Positions 32,425 through 44,874 are shown, counted from the stretch's first letter. The stretch: DNA of 64,000 nucleotides from Lolium rigidum (GCF_022539505.1 NC_061509.1:209398254-209462253); one strand, 5' to 3'. Made by a program: numbers and translations. The notes: generated by a model not told the origin, from the sequence alone.

Positions 32425-33650
32425 ATGGCCCCACCCAATCGCAACAACAACGATGCTATGATGCAACTGCTGCAAACCCCGCCGGCGGACGAGGAGACTG
32501 AAAGAGCGGAACGTCAAGCCAACATCACCGCACTGCAAAACCTCGCAAACCAAGGCCATGGAAACCATTATCATCCCGGATCCAAGCTCAAGAACTTCCA
32601 GAATACCAATCCTCCGGTGTTCAGCAAGACGGAGGAACCCCTCGATGCCGATGACTGGCTTCAGACCATGGAGAACAACTTGGAGGTAGCTGGAGTGGAG
32701 GCCAACGAGATGGTCCTGTTTGCAACCCATTACCTCGCGGGACCTGCCCGAGCCTGGTGGACTAGCACCCGTGCCATGAATGGAGGTCAGTTCATGACTT
32801 GGGCAGATTTCAAGCTCAAGTTCAGCAAGTACCATGTACCCCGGGTCTTATCAAAAAGATGAGGGATGAGTTCCGTGAACCGAAGCAAGGTCGCATGACG
32901 GTGGTAGAATACCACGATAGGTTCCTTACCTCGTCAAGGTACGCCCCGATGAGACCGACACCACCGAGAAGAGGCAGGAGAGATTCCTCGAACGGATCGC
33001 ATGATGAGATGCGGATCTGCTCTTGTCAACATCCCCTTCGCCGATCTTGAAGCCCTTGTTGACTCCGCCATCCAGATGGAGGGCAAGCTGAACCAAGCTA
33101 ATGAAAACCGCAAACGTCGCATGATGCACCAGAGTGGGCCTAGCAATGCCCCGAAGTATCGCCCCAGCTCAAGCGGAGGTTTCGCTCCGAGAAACAACAA
33201 CAAGCCCCCTATGCAAAATTCGCGCCCCGGTTATCAGAACCGGAGTGGAGGAAACCCCAGGCCAGGAGGCCACAACAACAACTACAACTACAACAACAAC
33301 AACAACTTCAACCGCGCTCCGCCCAGAGCCCCCAACCCCAACAACAACAGCAACACTAACACCGCTCCAAGGACTGGAAGCAACGCTATTCCTGTCGCAA
33401 CCAAGGACAAGTGTACGATCACCTGCTATGAGTGCGGAGTGGTGGGACACTACTCCAACGAGTGCCCCAAGAGACTCGCCAAGCTCGCCGGCAACACCGC
33501 TGCACCTGCTCAGCAGCAACGCCGTGTATCCACCGGAAAGAAGTTCGCCCCCAACAACCCCAATATCCGCAACGGCCGTCTCTTCCACATGAACGCCGAA
33601 GAAGCTCAGGAAGCACCAGATGTTGTACTGGGTATGTTTCCTGTCAACTC
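32425..33650 (+). pseudogene. Gag of G with CCHC zinc knuckle
   Basis: Starts at ATG 32425. The gag core is visible (DADDWLQTMENNLEV, YLAGPARAWWTSTRA, FKLKFSKYHVP), then the frame breaks near 32835 and again near 32945. The last piece (from 33001) has an Asn-rich repeat and the zinc knuckle CYECGVVGHYSNEC (C-x2-C-x4-H-x4-C). Gag forms the particle and binds RNA. Broken by frameshifts. Confidence 0.85.
33285..33365 (+). repeat. AAC-type trinucleotide repeat in gag
   Basis: Runs of AAC/AAT codons give a poly-Asn stretch between the gag core and the zinc knuckle. The length is likely variable among copies. Confidence 0.7.
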
Positions 33651-34025
33651 GGCACTCGCCGAGTGTTGTTTGATTCCGGAGCATCTCATTCTTTTGTCAC
33701 TGAAGACTTTGCATAAACAAGTAAAATTCAACCTCTCAGTTTGAAACATGTCATGATAGTTCAAATCCCCGGATCAACCACTAAAGCCAGAAAATTTTGT
33801 AAAAATGTACCCATCAGAATACATGAAGTAGAGTTCTATGCCAATCTGATAATTTTGGGAACCAAAGGTTTGGAAGTAGTACTGGGAATGGATTGGATGG
33901 CAAAACATCATGGAATGATTGACTGTGCCAAGAAAGTCATCACCATGACCAGTAGCACCGGTATCATAGTAGAACATGTCTCCGAACTGCTACCAGAAAA
34001 TTTACCTGCAACCAGAGCATAGCCA
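33600..34025 (+). pseudogene. Protease region of G
   Basis: Frame 3 carries RRVLFDSGASHSFVTEDFA with the D-S-G active site, then an in-frame TAA (33714-33716), then PGSTTKARKFCKNVPI and LEVVLGMDWMAKHHGMIDC, the flap and C-terminal phrases of chromovirus proteases. It is preceded by a frameshift near 33630 relative to gag and ends with another stop at 34020-34022. Confidence 0.82.
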
Positions 34026-34027
34026 AG

Positions 34028-34963
34028 CCAACTCTGGATCAAATCAGGGTCGTTTGTCGATATCCTGATGTGTTTCCGGAGGGTTTACCCGGTATGCCCC
34101 CAGACCGGGATATCGAGTTTATCATCGAGTTAATCCCCGGAACCGGACCTATAGCCCAAAGAGCTTACAGCATGAACCCAGTAGAGCTTGTGGAACTGAA
34201 GAAGCAACTGGATGAACTGTTAGCTAAAGGTCTGATTCGACCAAGTGCGTCACCTTGGAGATCCCCCGTTTTGTTTGTGGATAAGAAGGATGGTGCCAGT
34301 CGTTTGTGTACGGACTATCGCAAACTCAACGATGTCACCATCAAGAACAAGTATCCCTTGCCAAAGATAGAAGATTTGTTTGACCAGCTGACCGGTGCCA
34401 TAGTTTTCTCAAAGATTGACCTCAGGACTGGATACCACCAGCTGAAGATTCGAGCATCGGACATTCCTAAAACTGCCTTTACCACCAGATATGGATTGTA
34501 CGAGTACAATGTCATGTCATTTGGATTGACCAATGCCCCCGCTTACTTCATGAATCTCATGAATAAGATATTCATGAACTTTCTGGATAAGTTTGTTGTC
34601 GTTTTCATCGACGACATTCTCATCTACTCCAAGTCTGAGGAAGAACATGAACAACACCTAGAAGCTGTTCTGGAGACCCTTAGAGAGCATAAGCTGTATG
34701 CCAAGTTCAGCAAATGTGAGTTTTGGTTAAAGGAAGTTGGATTCCTGGGACATATCTTGTCTACAGGAGGAATTGTTGTAGATCCCGCCAAGATCAAAAC
34801 TGTTGCAGAATGGAAATCCCCAACCACCCAGACCGAGGTCCGCGCTTTTCTTGGATTAGCCGGATATTACCGCAGATTCGTAGAAGGCTTTTCGAGTATC
34901 GCTCGACCAATGACCCAATTGCTGAAGAAGGATAAGAAGTTCGAATGGATCGGACAAATGTGA
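34028..34963 (+). pseudogene. Reverse transcriptase of G
   Basis: Frame 2, open for about 310 codons. Motifs in order: [66 protein letters not shown], the catalytic FIDDILIYS, and [10 protein letters not shown]. It copies element RNA into DNA. The catalytic aspartates are present; the frame ends at 34963, where a one-base shift separates it from RNase H. Confidence 0.9.
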
Positions 34964-35520
34964 GGAGAGTTTCCAACAACTCAAGCTTAGACCGACCTCA
35001 GCCCCAATTCCGATCATGCCGGACATCACCAAACCCTTTGACGTTTATCGCGATGCATCCAAGATTGGTCTCGGATGTGTGCTTATGCAAGAAGGCAAAG
35101 TGATCTCTTATCCGTCCCAGGCAACCGAAGCAAAGCATGAGCAGTAACTACCCCACCCATGACCTCGAGCTCGCAGACGTAGTTTTAGCACTGAAGGTGT
35201 GGCGTCATTACCTCATGGGTAATCGCTGCGAAATCTATTCGGACCATAAGAGCCTGAAGTATATCTTTACCCAAAAGGAGCTGAATATGAGGCAAAGAAG
35301 ATGGTTAGAACTGATTAAGGATTATGATATGGAGATCCACTACCACCCCGGCAAGGCCAACGTGGTAGCGGATGCGTTGAGTAGACTACCGTGTCAGTTG
35401 AACTCTATGATAGCAGAAGAACAACCCAGCTTGTACCAAGAGTTTGAACAGTTCAGAATGGAGTTAGTCAGTGAAGGATTCCTAGCCAGCATGGAGCTAC
35501 AACCCACCCTGACTGGTTAG
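34964..35520 (+). pseudogene. RNase H of G
   Basis: First part in a shifted frame ([18 protein letters not shown]), a stop and frame change near 35137-35145, then [38 protein letters not shown] and [14 protein letters not shown]. The D-E-D-D residues can be found across the pieces. It removes RNA from the RNA/DNA hybrid. It ends at TAG 35518-35520. Confidence 0.82.
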
Positions 35521-36955
35521 ATCAAGGAAGCTCAGAAGGGAAATGCCAGCATTGATGGAATCAAGAACCAGATAGTCGCAGGAAAAGCACCAGGATTCAC
35601 CGTAGATGAAGCCGGAGTTCTTTGGTATAAAGGACGTCTCTGCGTACCATCGGACTCCGACTTGAAGCAAGTCATTCTGAAGGAAGCCCATGACACCCTA
35701 TACTCTATTCACCCCGGAGGTACCAAGATGTACCAAGATCTGAAGGAACAATTTTGGTGGCATGGAATGAAGAGGGAGATCGGAAGCTACATCGCCAAGT
35801 GTGATATCCGTCGGCGAGTCAAGGCGGAACATCGGCGACCCGCAGGACTCGCCGCAACCCCTACAGATTTCGGAATGGAAGTGGGACTCTGTAGGAATGG
35901 ACTTTATCACAGGTTTGCCCAAATCCAGCAAAGGCAACGATTCTATGTGGGTAGTGGTGGATAGGTTGACCAAGGTAGCCCATTTCATCGCTGTCAAGAC
36001 CACCTACCAAGGACCGAAGTTAGCGGAACTGTACATCTCCAGAATAGTCGCCCTGCACGGAACCCCGAAGTCGATTGTGTCAGATAGAGGATCACAGTTC
36101 ACCTCAAGATTCTGGCAGAAGGTGCATGAAGGACTGGGAACCCGTCTGAATTTCAGCACCGCCTATCACCCGCAGACCGATGGACAGACTGAGAGAGTCA
36201 ACCAGATACTGGAGGACATGTTGAGAGCATGTGTACCGGAGTACGGATCCAAGTGGGAAGATTGCCTGCCTTACGCAGAATTCTCCTACAACAACAGTTA
36301 CCAAGCCAGCTTGCAGATGGCCCCCTTCGAAGCTTTGTACGGAAGGAAGTGCCGTACCCCCCTGAACTGGTCGGAAGTCGGAGAAAGCCAAGTTTTTGGA
36401 CCTGATGTTCTTCGTGAAGCCGAAGAGAAGGTGCACAAGATCCGTGAGTACCTCAAGACGGCGCAATCAAGGCAGAAGAGTTACGCCGACAAGAGACGCC
36501 GAGAGATGACCTTCGAGATCGGAGATTTTGTCTATCTCAAGGTATCCCCCCTGAAAGGAATGCAGCGATTCCAGCTGAAAGGAAAGCTTGCACCCCGATA
36601 TGTCGGACCCTTCAAAGTTCTCAGTCGCCTAGGGGAAGTGTCCTATCAACTGGAGTTACCTGAAAAAATGTCGGCTGTGCACGACGTGTTTCACATCTCA
36701 CTCCTTCGGAAGTGCCTGGAAGTCCCCGAGAAGACGGAAGTGTTCAAGAACATCAATCACCGTTCGGTGGATATCAACCAAAACCTGACGTACCGAGAAG
36801 TGTCGATTCGCATCTTGGAAGAAGCATACAGAACCACCCGCACCCGAAGCATCAAGTTTCTGAAGATACAGTGGAGCAATCATACCGAAGATGAAGCCAC
36901 CTGGGAGCGAGAGGAGGACATGAAGAAGGAGTACCCGGATCTCTTTAGTACCTAA
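35521..36955 (+). pseudogene. Integrase with chromodomain-like tail of G
   Basis: The zinc finger has HDTLYSIH and CDIRRR: the second cysteine of the usual C-x2-C is an arginine, so zinc binding is likely lost. After a frame break near 35810 the remaining 384 codons are open. The catalytic core has GMDFITGLP, IVSDRGSQFTSRFW and QTDGQTERVNQILED (D, D, E), then GPFKVLSRLGEVSYQL and HDVFHISLLRKC. The last ~60 residues (RSIKFLKIQWSNHTEDEATW) resemble the chromodomain that directs chromoviruses to heterochromatin. Confidence 0.87.
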
Positions 36956-36988
36956 TTTTATTTAAGATCTCGGGACGAGATCTTTTGT

Positions 36989-37001
36989 AAGGGGAAGGGT
37001 T
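36989..37001 (+). promoter_or_regulatory. Polypurine tract of G
   Basis: AAGGGGAAGGGT directly before the 3' LTR start TGTAACATCCC. It follows CGGGACGAGATC, a phrase common before Tekay polypurine tracts. Confidence 0.85.
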
Positions 37002-40000
37002 TGTAACATCCCAAATTTCAAATAAAGGAAGAAGAACATTTCCAAGTATCCAAATTTCAGAACCAACAAAAACTTTTACTTTGCATATAGTACCCTGCAT
37101 AGGACTTGTGCATTTTGAGTGATATGCCATGATGATTGTTACTTTGTGTGATGTGATGAACTCCAAAACCCTAGAGTGATCAAGTGATCATCCTAAATCA
37201 AATCCATCAAAAAGAGAAAGAAATCAAATATTATAAAAACCCTAACATAAGGTCTATGTCATTTTTGTAAAATTTGACCCTAGACCCATTTGATCTTCAC
37301 CAATAGTTGTAGTATGTTATTAAAGAGTAATTACAACTTTGGGAATCAAAGATTTACCTTTTAAACCATTTTCAAATTTGAAAATATGATCACATGAGAT
37401 AATGGTCATTTCTGACTTTTATAGTCTGGTCACCACTTTGAGCCTCCCTATTTCAAAATTTCTAAACCAAACAAATTCAAGTCTTTGCATGTCATCCAAG
37501 TACTCATCAAGGTGAACAACTTTTGTAAAGATCACCTTCCCAAATTCTTTTTGGATCAAGAGATAGGATCATGCAAAGATGAGACTTTGAAACAATTGGA
37601 AGATCACCAATTTTCCAAATTTGATCAAACCAGGCCACCCCTTGCTCACCACTCGACCTAGCCATGATCAATTGACCCTACCCTACCTGGCCCATGCAAG
37701 GAGACACCATGGACATGACCAAACGTGGCCTAGCCATGGCCATGCCGGCCCCGTTCCACCTCGACGTGCCACCCCTCTCTCACTGCCTCTCCCGACCTCG
37801 CCACCATGTCCAACAGCTCGCCCATGATCCCAGGAGATCGCCTGTACCCGCCGTTGATCGAGAGGACGACGCCACGACCCGGACGGAGCGCGCCCAGGAC
37901 GCTCCAGGTACGCCGCCAACGGCATGGGCGACGTCACCCGTGCACGGACGCGCGCGACAGGGGCACGCGTCGATCGTCGTACCCCGACCACCTCCGCGCG
38001 CCACGGTACCCTCTTCGACACGCGGAGCTCGCCGGACACGCTCGCGTCACGCCTTGGCGACCACGGCCGCCGGAGAGGACGAACGCATCCGCCACGGTCG
38101 GGAGGGCACGGCCCCGACCACCGTACGCCTCGCATTAACACGCCATGGACGCTCGCGGATTCGCCGTACCCTCCCGATCGTCGCTGCGTCACCACCTAGC
38201 TCTCTAGTTCGCCGGAGACACCGCGCCCACGACGACTCGCACCATGCCCCGCAGCACCTCCTCCCGCCTATAAATAGAGCACTCCCCGGACCAAACCAAG
38301 CACACCACCATGATCCCCTCTCACCACCACTTCTCCTCGCACCAGTAGCCACCTCAATCATCGCCGGAGCTGCCTCAATTGGACGATCGGAGCCGCGGAA
38401 GCCACGGTGAAATCGCCGTCGATCCAGGCCACCTCGAGCTCCACCGCTGCTACAGGCTGCCTCGCCGTCGTCTACAACTTCATCACGCATACTTCCAACC
38501 CTAGCTGGAGCCACGGTGAGCTCGCCGACCCCCTACCCCCACCGTGCCAGTGACCCAATCTCGCCGGAGAAGACGACGTCGCTCGTCCGTCCGATCCCAT
38601 TCTAATCCAACGCACCGCATCGCTCGTACCGCTTCGGGCGTTATGAGTGACTGACGGGTGGAGCCCACCGTCAGACATCCCACGCGTGCGTGGACGCGTG
38701 GTGGGCTGGACTTGGGCTGTTTTATTTTGTTTCGGCCCGATAGCTTTCCCGCGTAGCCCAGTAATTCAAATTCGAATTTTCCAAATCCATTTAATTTCAA
38801 TACTGGCTCCAACTTTGAAAATCCATAGAATCTGTTTGGCTTGGCCAAATTTAACAAATTTTATATTGTTAGAAAGCTACGAAAAAGTTCTACAACTTGC
38901 CACTGGTCTCACCTTGAGATCTATTGTAGAAATAATGTGACAAAAAGATCAAGCCAGAGACTTTTGCACATTCAATTAATTCTTAAAAATCAACCAAAAT
39001 AGATATTAAGTTATTTCCAACTCCTATAGCTCACATTTGACTTACACTAATTGTTTCTGTAAGAAAATGGTGTGGTCACTTTGCATGATCATGCCCTAGT
39101 TTAATTAATGGACAATATGGCTAGTTTAGTTAAGTGATATTGTCCAAAACTATTATGTAAATCTTATGAAGTATTTTTACTTCATTTAAATCTTTATCTC
39201 AAATGAATTCATGTGATGTTTGCACCCCTGGTCCAAACTCTCCTATATGAACATTTGGAGACTTAAATCCTTTGTAGAGTTTTTAAATGGTATGAGCTGG
39301 TCTACCTCATTTAAGTCATTTTCTCAAATAATGATGATGAATGTTTGACTTAGGTCAATATGAATTCATGTATGATTATTTGAGAAATTAAATCTTAAGA
39401 AGATTTCAATGAGAGGAAATTATTCCTCAAGAACCATATGGAATTTACTTGTCACATATGAATGAGGGGAAATTATTTTCCTCAAGTCACCCAACCAATG
39501 CACCTACTTATTTTATGTGTGTGCTTAGTGTAGCTTGTGAGAAGTAATGATGTGTTTAGTGTAGCCTTTGAGCTTGTTTAGTGATTATACCTCGTATTCA
39601 AATTTAGACGCTAGCACCGGAGATTACCAAGAGGAAGAAGGATTCTACCCGAAGAAGAAGGAGAAAACCTACAGAACTACCAAGGCAAGATAATACTCTT
39701 GCAAAGTGCAAAGCTCTCCTTGAGCAAGGCACCATGATTCTTACCTTTCTTCATACAAGCTTATCTTATACTTACACTACACCTTTTGTACTGGTTGTGT
39801 TTTCAAAGGATGGAATAAAATTTGGTCTAGAGAACAAGACTATTAGATGAGTAAAGATAGCAAAGCAATGTAGCACCCCTCATGATTAGTGCTAGTGCTA
39901 AAATACCAAAACTTGACTACTTTAGATGGGAACATGTGAATGGTTGATTTTGAAACCTTGGAATAATGAAGCATTCCATTGAAGAATTTGAAGTTGTTTG

Positions 40001-41055
40001 TGAACAAGAGAAGATGGTGATTTTTGATAGAAACCTGATATTGGTTTGAATGCGATACCTTTCCAATTCTTGAGTACCCCCACAATACCTGATTATGGGT
40101 AGGGCTTAACTGGAAGTTTATAGATTTTAGTATGAGTTCCCTCTGAACACACATCATAGGTGTTATGCTGAGGCTGCCTCCGTTGTTGAGAAAGGATGTG
40201 AATTGAGGTGAAATTGTACGGCCAAGCCCTGTGCAGTTCCTGTGTTAACGCTTGGTTTTCACTCGGGAGGCCAAGCTCATGGGGAGAGGTGCTCATACTA
40301 GGATGTGTAAGTGAAAAGTTATGGTTGATGATCCGCGTATCGTGTTACGGTGACTCGGAGTTATTCCGACGGATGAAATCAAATGTTGTGGCACAAGTGT
40401 GCAACCTCTGCAGAGTGTAAATCTATTCGAATAGCCGTGTCCACGGTTACGGACGGTTGGAAGGGCCATATAGTTTCCGGTGTCATATTTTTGAAAGCTT
40501 TAGTAAATGTGAATGGTGACTTGGTGACTTGTTGGGAATTAAACCAAAGATGTGGGAATGACACTAATGTTCACACTTGAGTTAGTTAGTACATGATACA
40601 AGCTTGTGAACTAAAATTTGGCTTATGCAAGTTAAACTAGAGCTTAGTACCTTTAGTTGGCATTTTACAATAGTATTAGTTTGCAAGTACTTGAAGTACT
40701 TACGGCTTTGTCCCTGGCTATTCAAATGGCCAGAGTACGATGATGAACAGAATTATCACGAGGATGACCAGCAGGACGCCTACGACAACTAGGGATTTCT
40801 GACGTCAAATGTTGGCCTGTGGACTAGAGAGTCCATTACTATTACGCTTCCGCTATATATGAACTTGTGTATGTTGTTGATTGAAAGATCAACTATGTGT
40901 GTAAGATGAATCATGTGATTCAAGTTTGTAAGACATTATGGCTTGTAATAAATAATGACTGTGATATTCGACTATTATGCCTCGCAACAACATTATCCTG
41001 GGATTGCGATGAATGACATAATAGGCATCTGGACTTAAAAATCCGGGTGTTGACA
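37002..41055 (+). repeat. 3' LTR of G
   Basis: Same start and end as the 5' LTR, ending GTTGACA before TSD CCATC. High similarity to 27070-31149 throughout, with small indels. It holds the second TATAAATA box at 38269-38276. Confidence 0.93.
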
Positions 41056-41060
41056 CCATC
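41056..41060. repeat. TSD of G, right copy
   Basis: CCATC, matching 27065-27069. The W LTR sequence resumes at 41061. Confidence 0.92.
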
Positions 41061-41962
41061 CCCCTCATAGTTTGTGTTGAATTGAACCCCGAATATTGTT
41101 TCTAGTGCTATTGCATGTTTCTGATTGGTTCTTTGTCATTATTTGGTGATGATACTATATATTCATAGTGTGTTGTAATCATTGTGCCTCTGGTCCATAT
41201 CATGTTTGACACTTGTGAGTAGTTTCCAATGTTCCAGAGGGCATAGGATGATCTGGTTATGATTCCATATGATGTGCAATGATTATTTGGTTAAGTTTTC
41301 TATATTTTATGTTGTTCTATGATGGTTTTATGCGAATTTCAACTGCATATTACTTAACCTATATGGTATCATAGGGATTAACTTTAATGTAATTCATTAG
41401 TGTTGGAAGGGACGGACTGACAGAAACCGTTTTCCAATACTACGGGTTGCATTAGAGGGGTTTATGTCGGGGACCAATGATCTTATTACTATGGTGGGAC
41501 ATTTATGTCTTAATGATTTCTATACTTGCACATGAAAATGGCTCTAGAACCCATCATAAGGTGTGTGTTTGCACATATCTATGGCTGCACCTAATTTAGG
41601 CTCCGCCCCTAATTGAATAAATCTTGACAAAATATTTACCATGTTGTGTAGAACTCAGATGCTAGTAAATCCATCCCACCCTCGGGAACTCTAGTCTCAT
41701 ATAAGCACACACACTTGAGCTTGTCCTCTTGTTGCATAGAGGATTGGGAATTTCTCTCATTGAGAGCTTTTACTTATTTTCTATTTACTTTCTTTACTTT
41801 ATTTTTATTGCAAACTATACACCCAAAAACACCAAAACTGCTATTTTATTATTACTGCTTTCTTATCGATTCTGCTAACCAATACCTTCAGCTTCTCGTG
41901 GGTTCGACAACCTTTCTTATTCAAAAGTACAATAATTGATCTCCTGCACTTGAGAGCCACCA
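41061..41962 (+). repeat. 5' LTR of W, right piece
   Basis: Continues the W LTR after G and matches 50232-51131 of the 3' LTR. It ends GAGAGCCACCA where the 3' copy ends GGGAGCCATCA. Instead of a primer-binding site, integrase coding sequence follows. Confidence 0.85.
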
Positions 41963-42023
41963 AGTACCTAGATTTTTTATTACTGATGGTGGTTCTCACT
42001 TTATTCATCAAGCTATTAGAAAA
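41963..42023 (+). pseudogene. Integrase core of W, piece left of MULE
   Basis: About 20 codons reading FFITDGGSHFIHQAIRK, the second catalytic-Asp segment of an Athila-type integrase. It joins directly to the LTR on its left and is cut by the MULE TSD on its right. The reading resumes at 46887. Confidence 0.75.
42015..42023. repeat. TSD of the MULE, left copy
   Basis: ATTAGAAAA, repeated exactly at 46887-46895. Nine bases is the Mutator hallmark. Confidence 0.93.
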
Positions 42024-42150
42024 GGGCTTTCTATTTTCGTGCCCTCGGGTCCTTAGTTTTACTCAGTTTTCCCCAGCTCCTTAGTTTTTCGTCAGTTTTC
42101 CCCAAGCCCTTGTCTGAAACTCGCAGTAGGAGCTCGGACGGTAGGATTCC
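42024..42150 (+). repeat. Left terminal inverted repeat of the MULE
   Basis: Pairs in inverted orientation with about 46762-46886. The outer 55 bp are the best conserved. Confidence 0.85.
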
Positions 42151-42639
42151 CGTTTAGTTGACCGTTCCGTGCTGGCGTGTGGGGCCGCGTAGCGTGGGGC
42201 TGGTATAAAGGGACCGCGTGGGACAGGACGAGACCGCGTTTGGTTGTACGTGAGCAGGATCTGGGTTCTATCTCTCTCGGCCCAAATTGGCATCCATTTT
42301 TAAGAGCACCTTTTTCCCTTCTCTCTCTGTAACAGTTCTCTCTCTTTTCACCAAATTAGTATCAAATCTAGAGAAGCTTCTATTTCTGTCTTTTTCTTCA
42401 ATGATTGTTGCCTTTTGGCCCTCATTTTTGCCCAATATGGTAATAAATCTAGAAGCTAGTATATGAAAAATTCACAGCAGCATAATAAATCACGAAAACT
42501 AAGTATAATACATAAACTGCATACAACAGCCAAAAGCAGCCAATAACGATGTTAATGTTCACGACAAACTAAGCTGAAAATAATATAAGACGAAATGTAT
42601 GGCCAACATGAAGAATTGGCCCAGGATGAATGAATCTGT

Positions 42640-44074
42640 TCTTCATTCAGCATATATTTCTTCGTCCCTCAATTCCTGTATCTGAAGGAAATATTCATTG
42701 AACTCCTTCCGTCTGCAGTGTGCAGCCAATACATCCTCCAAACGGTATGACCTTTGTTCATTTCTCAGACCGTAGTTTCCTAATCTATCCACACGTAGTG
42801 GTCACTCATCCCAGGCCTTTATATCATCAAAGTACTCTCTGATATAACCCAAATCTGTGTAGTAGATGCAGCCAGGTCGAAGTGTCGGGTGCACTATGGT
42901 GTCAATGGAGATACACCGGATATGATGGACGAAGAAGGCACGACTGCCAATGTTACTGACGGCATGGAGAGAGCGGCTCGCAATATCCACACGGTACACC
43001 AATGGTGCTTGACCTTCCTCCAAATTCATGTTGTCCAACAACACAAGCAGCAGATCACCACCCGACTTCACAAGGTAGAACTTGTCATTTCCAAGTTATG
43101 GAAATGAAAATAGTGTCTCCATATTGACAGTGCTCGCGCGCTGCTCCAACTGGACACTGTTGGTGCACACTAATTTTCCAAACTCAAAATTTTCCACATC
43201 TGTTGCATACAATTCACCATTGAACGGGGTAATGCAACGCAGAGCATGCTGCTCGATCGAAAATCTTCCTTATCCCCAATCTTCATCTATATCCTTAGTT
43301 GGAGTGCTCTCATCGACCCAAGCAATTTCCTCTGGGTAATGTGTGGAAACGAAGATCATAGTCGGGGACTTCATTACAGCGACTGAGTCCAGAAAAACAG
43401 ATGGCATCTGCGCCTCAAACATAGTGTTCAATGTCTTTGTGAGTGGGTTCAGAAGCCGTATCTTGTGCGGCTGGTTCTTCTGGGCAACCACGATTACGCC
43501 ACGGCAAAAGCCGACGAAGTAGTATCTAAAAGATATTGATGAAGGTAACATTCAGCACTAAGATGTTTACGATTGAAAATAAAAATAGATTAACTCTATA
43601 GATCTGGAGGAATTTGAACCTTGCATGAACTTCCGTTAGATCGATGGTGATGTAGAGGGATGTGCGGAGGTGGAGGAAGGTGAACTCAGCGGCGCGTGGA
43701 AGGGCGTGTTCTACCATGATCCATTTGTGCAGGTGCACGTCGGGCTCAGGAAAACCTGAGCGCCAATTTGCAAAAAGTTGCCGCAAAGCAGAGTAGGTGT
43801 CCACGTACTCCTCTTTCGCCAGTAAGAAGTCGCCGATCTTGTGTAGTGGTCCGTCAGCCATGAGAGAGGCCCAGTTCACGGAGGCTCCGCGCTTGGTTAC
43901 GCCGCCCTCGGAGGCGACGGGCTCGGTGGTGACGGGCTCGGAGGCGACGGGCTCGGGGGCGATGGCCGCGGTGCATTCTTCTTCTCCATCGCTGGGAGGG
44001 AGAGCGCGTAGGGCGGTTGGGGTTTTTTCCTTTGATTTGGAGAAGTTGATGGGACGTGATAGGCATGGTTGCAT
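42640..44074 (-). pseudogene. Captured DUF295/F-box-type gene
   Basis: Minus-strand gene remnant. Exon 1 (44074 to about 43620) begins MQPCLSRPINF, has a Pro/Glu/Val repeat (EPVASEPVTTEPVASEG), then an F-box-like region (NWASLMADGPLHKIGDFLL, LRQLFANWRS) and WIMVEHALPRAAEFTFLHL. A probable intron ends at ATATCTTTTAG (near 43527). Exon 2 reads YYFVGFCRGVIVVAQ, RLLNPLTKTLNTM and, further on in other frames, GDLLLVLLDN, YRVDIASRSLHAV, RCISIDTIVHPTLRPGCIYY. This is the order of grass DUF295 proteins (KIB1-4 beta-propeller type). Stops and shifts near 43270 and 43100 show it is dead. The retained intron indicates copying from genomic DNA, not mRNA. Confidence 0.75.
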
Positions 44075-44872
44075 GCGTCAGGGAGAGAGGGGTTCTGTAC
44101 AGGCAAGGTGACTGTTGGTCTTGGCAGTTCCAAAAAACTAGATGTTTGGTCTCAACATGCGCACAGCCTAACCGCTGCGCACCGCGACACGCGTCCCTGG
44201 TTACGTGTACTCAGTTCTACCCTCGAGTCTTACACTGCAAAAATATATGTACTCAGTTTTCCCCTCGAGTACTAATACTGGCTAGTGCAATATACTCAGT
44301 TTTACCCTCAAGTGGCTGGTCAACAGAGACTCAACAAATGGGATTAAGCTATCTAATTGAGTCATTTCATGCGCAAAAATTCCAAAAAAGATAAAACCAT
44401 AGTGGCACTTACTCATGGAGTCTTCTTACGCGACCTGCCACGTTGGGAACCATAACAATCATAGATAAATCAAGTTTTACCATAAATTGCCACTTCTCAA
44501 ATCACCTAGTAGCTATGAAGGTACATGGCTTTCCACAATAAGCCCTTCCCAAAACAGCTTTCCCCAAAACATATTTTGTCTGAATGAGGCCACAATTTTC
44601 ACACTCATGTATATTTGTATTGCAAATAGTTTGAGGTAGTCCAAGATGCATTTCATTGTACAAAACACACATTTTCCATTTTTTAAATCTCATATTTGAA
44701 TCCCTTAGTCTGTTTACTACTCACGTGCCCTTGGTTTCTGGATACTACTCAGTTTTGCCCTCTCCCTTCACAAATTCTCACAAACGCCCAACCTTTCCCT
44801 GATTGGTCTAGCCCTTGTCACGCGGATCGTGCCCGCCGACCGTTGATCGTATGATCTAACGGGTAGAATAAC
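44075..44872. other. Spacer in the MULE
   Basis: About 800 bp without a recognised gene. CTCAGTTTTACCCTC-type phrases recur (44210, 44249, 44292, 44750) and resemble the TIR segment ACTCAGTTTTCCCC, so TIR-derived repeats are scattered here. Confidence 0.45.
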
Positions 44873-44874
44873 CC

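Larger units (their letters stand above)
27070..41055 (+). mobile_element. Element G: Tekay/Del-type Ty3/gypsy chromovirus, 14 kb
   Basis: Complete in structure: two LTRs of about 4.05-4.08 kb, TSD CCATC, an initiator-tRNA-Met primer-binding site, an extra ORF, gag with zinc knuckle, protease, reverse transcriptase, RNase H, integrase with a chromodomain-like C-terminus, and a polypurine tract. Long LTRs and the domain order match Tekay/Del chromoviruses of grasses. The coding region has at least eight frame breaks, so this copy cannot make its proteins. It is inserted in the 5' LTR of W. Confidence 0.92.

Noticed and set aside
42640..44074. DUF295-type sequence as a functional gene
   Set aside because: Stops and frame changes in exon 2 and its location inside a transposon argue for a captured pseudogene.
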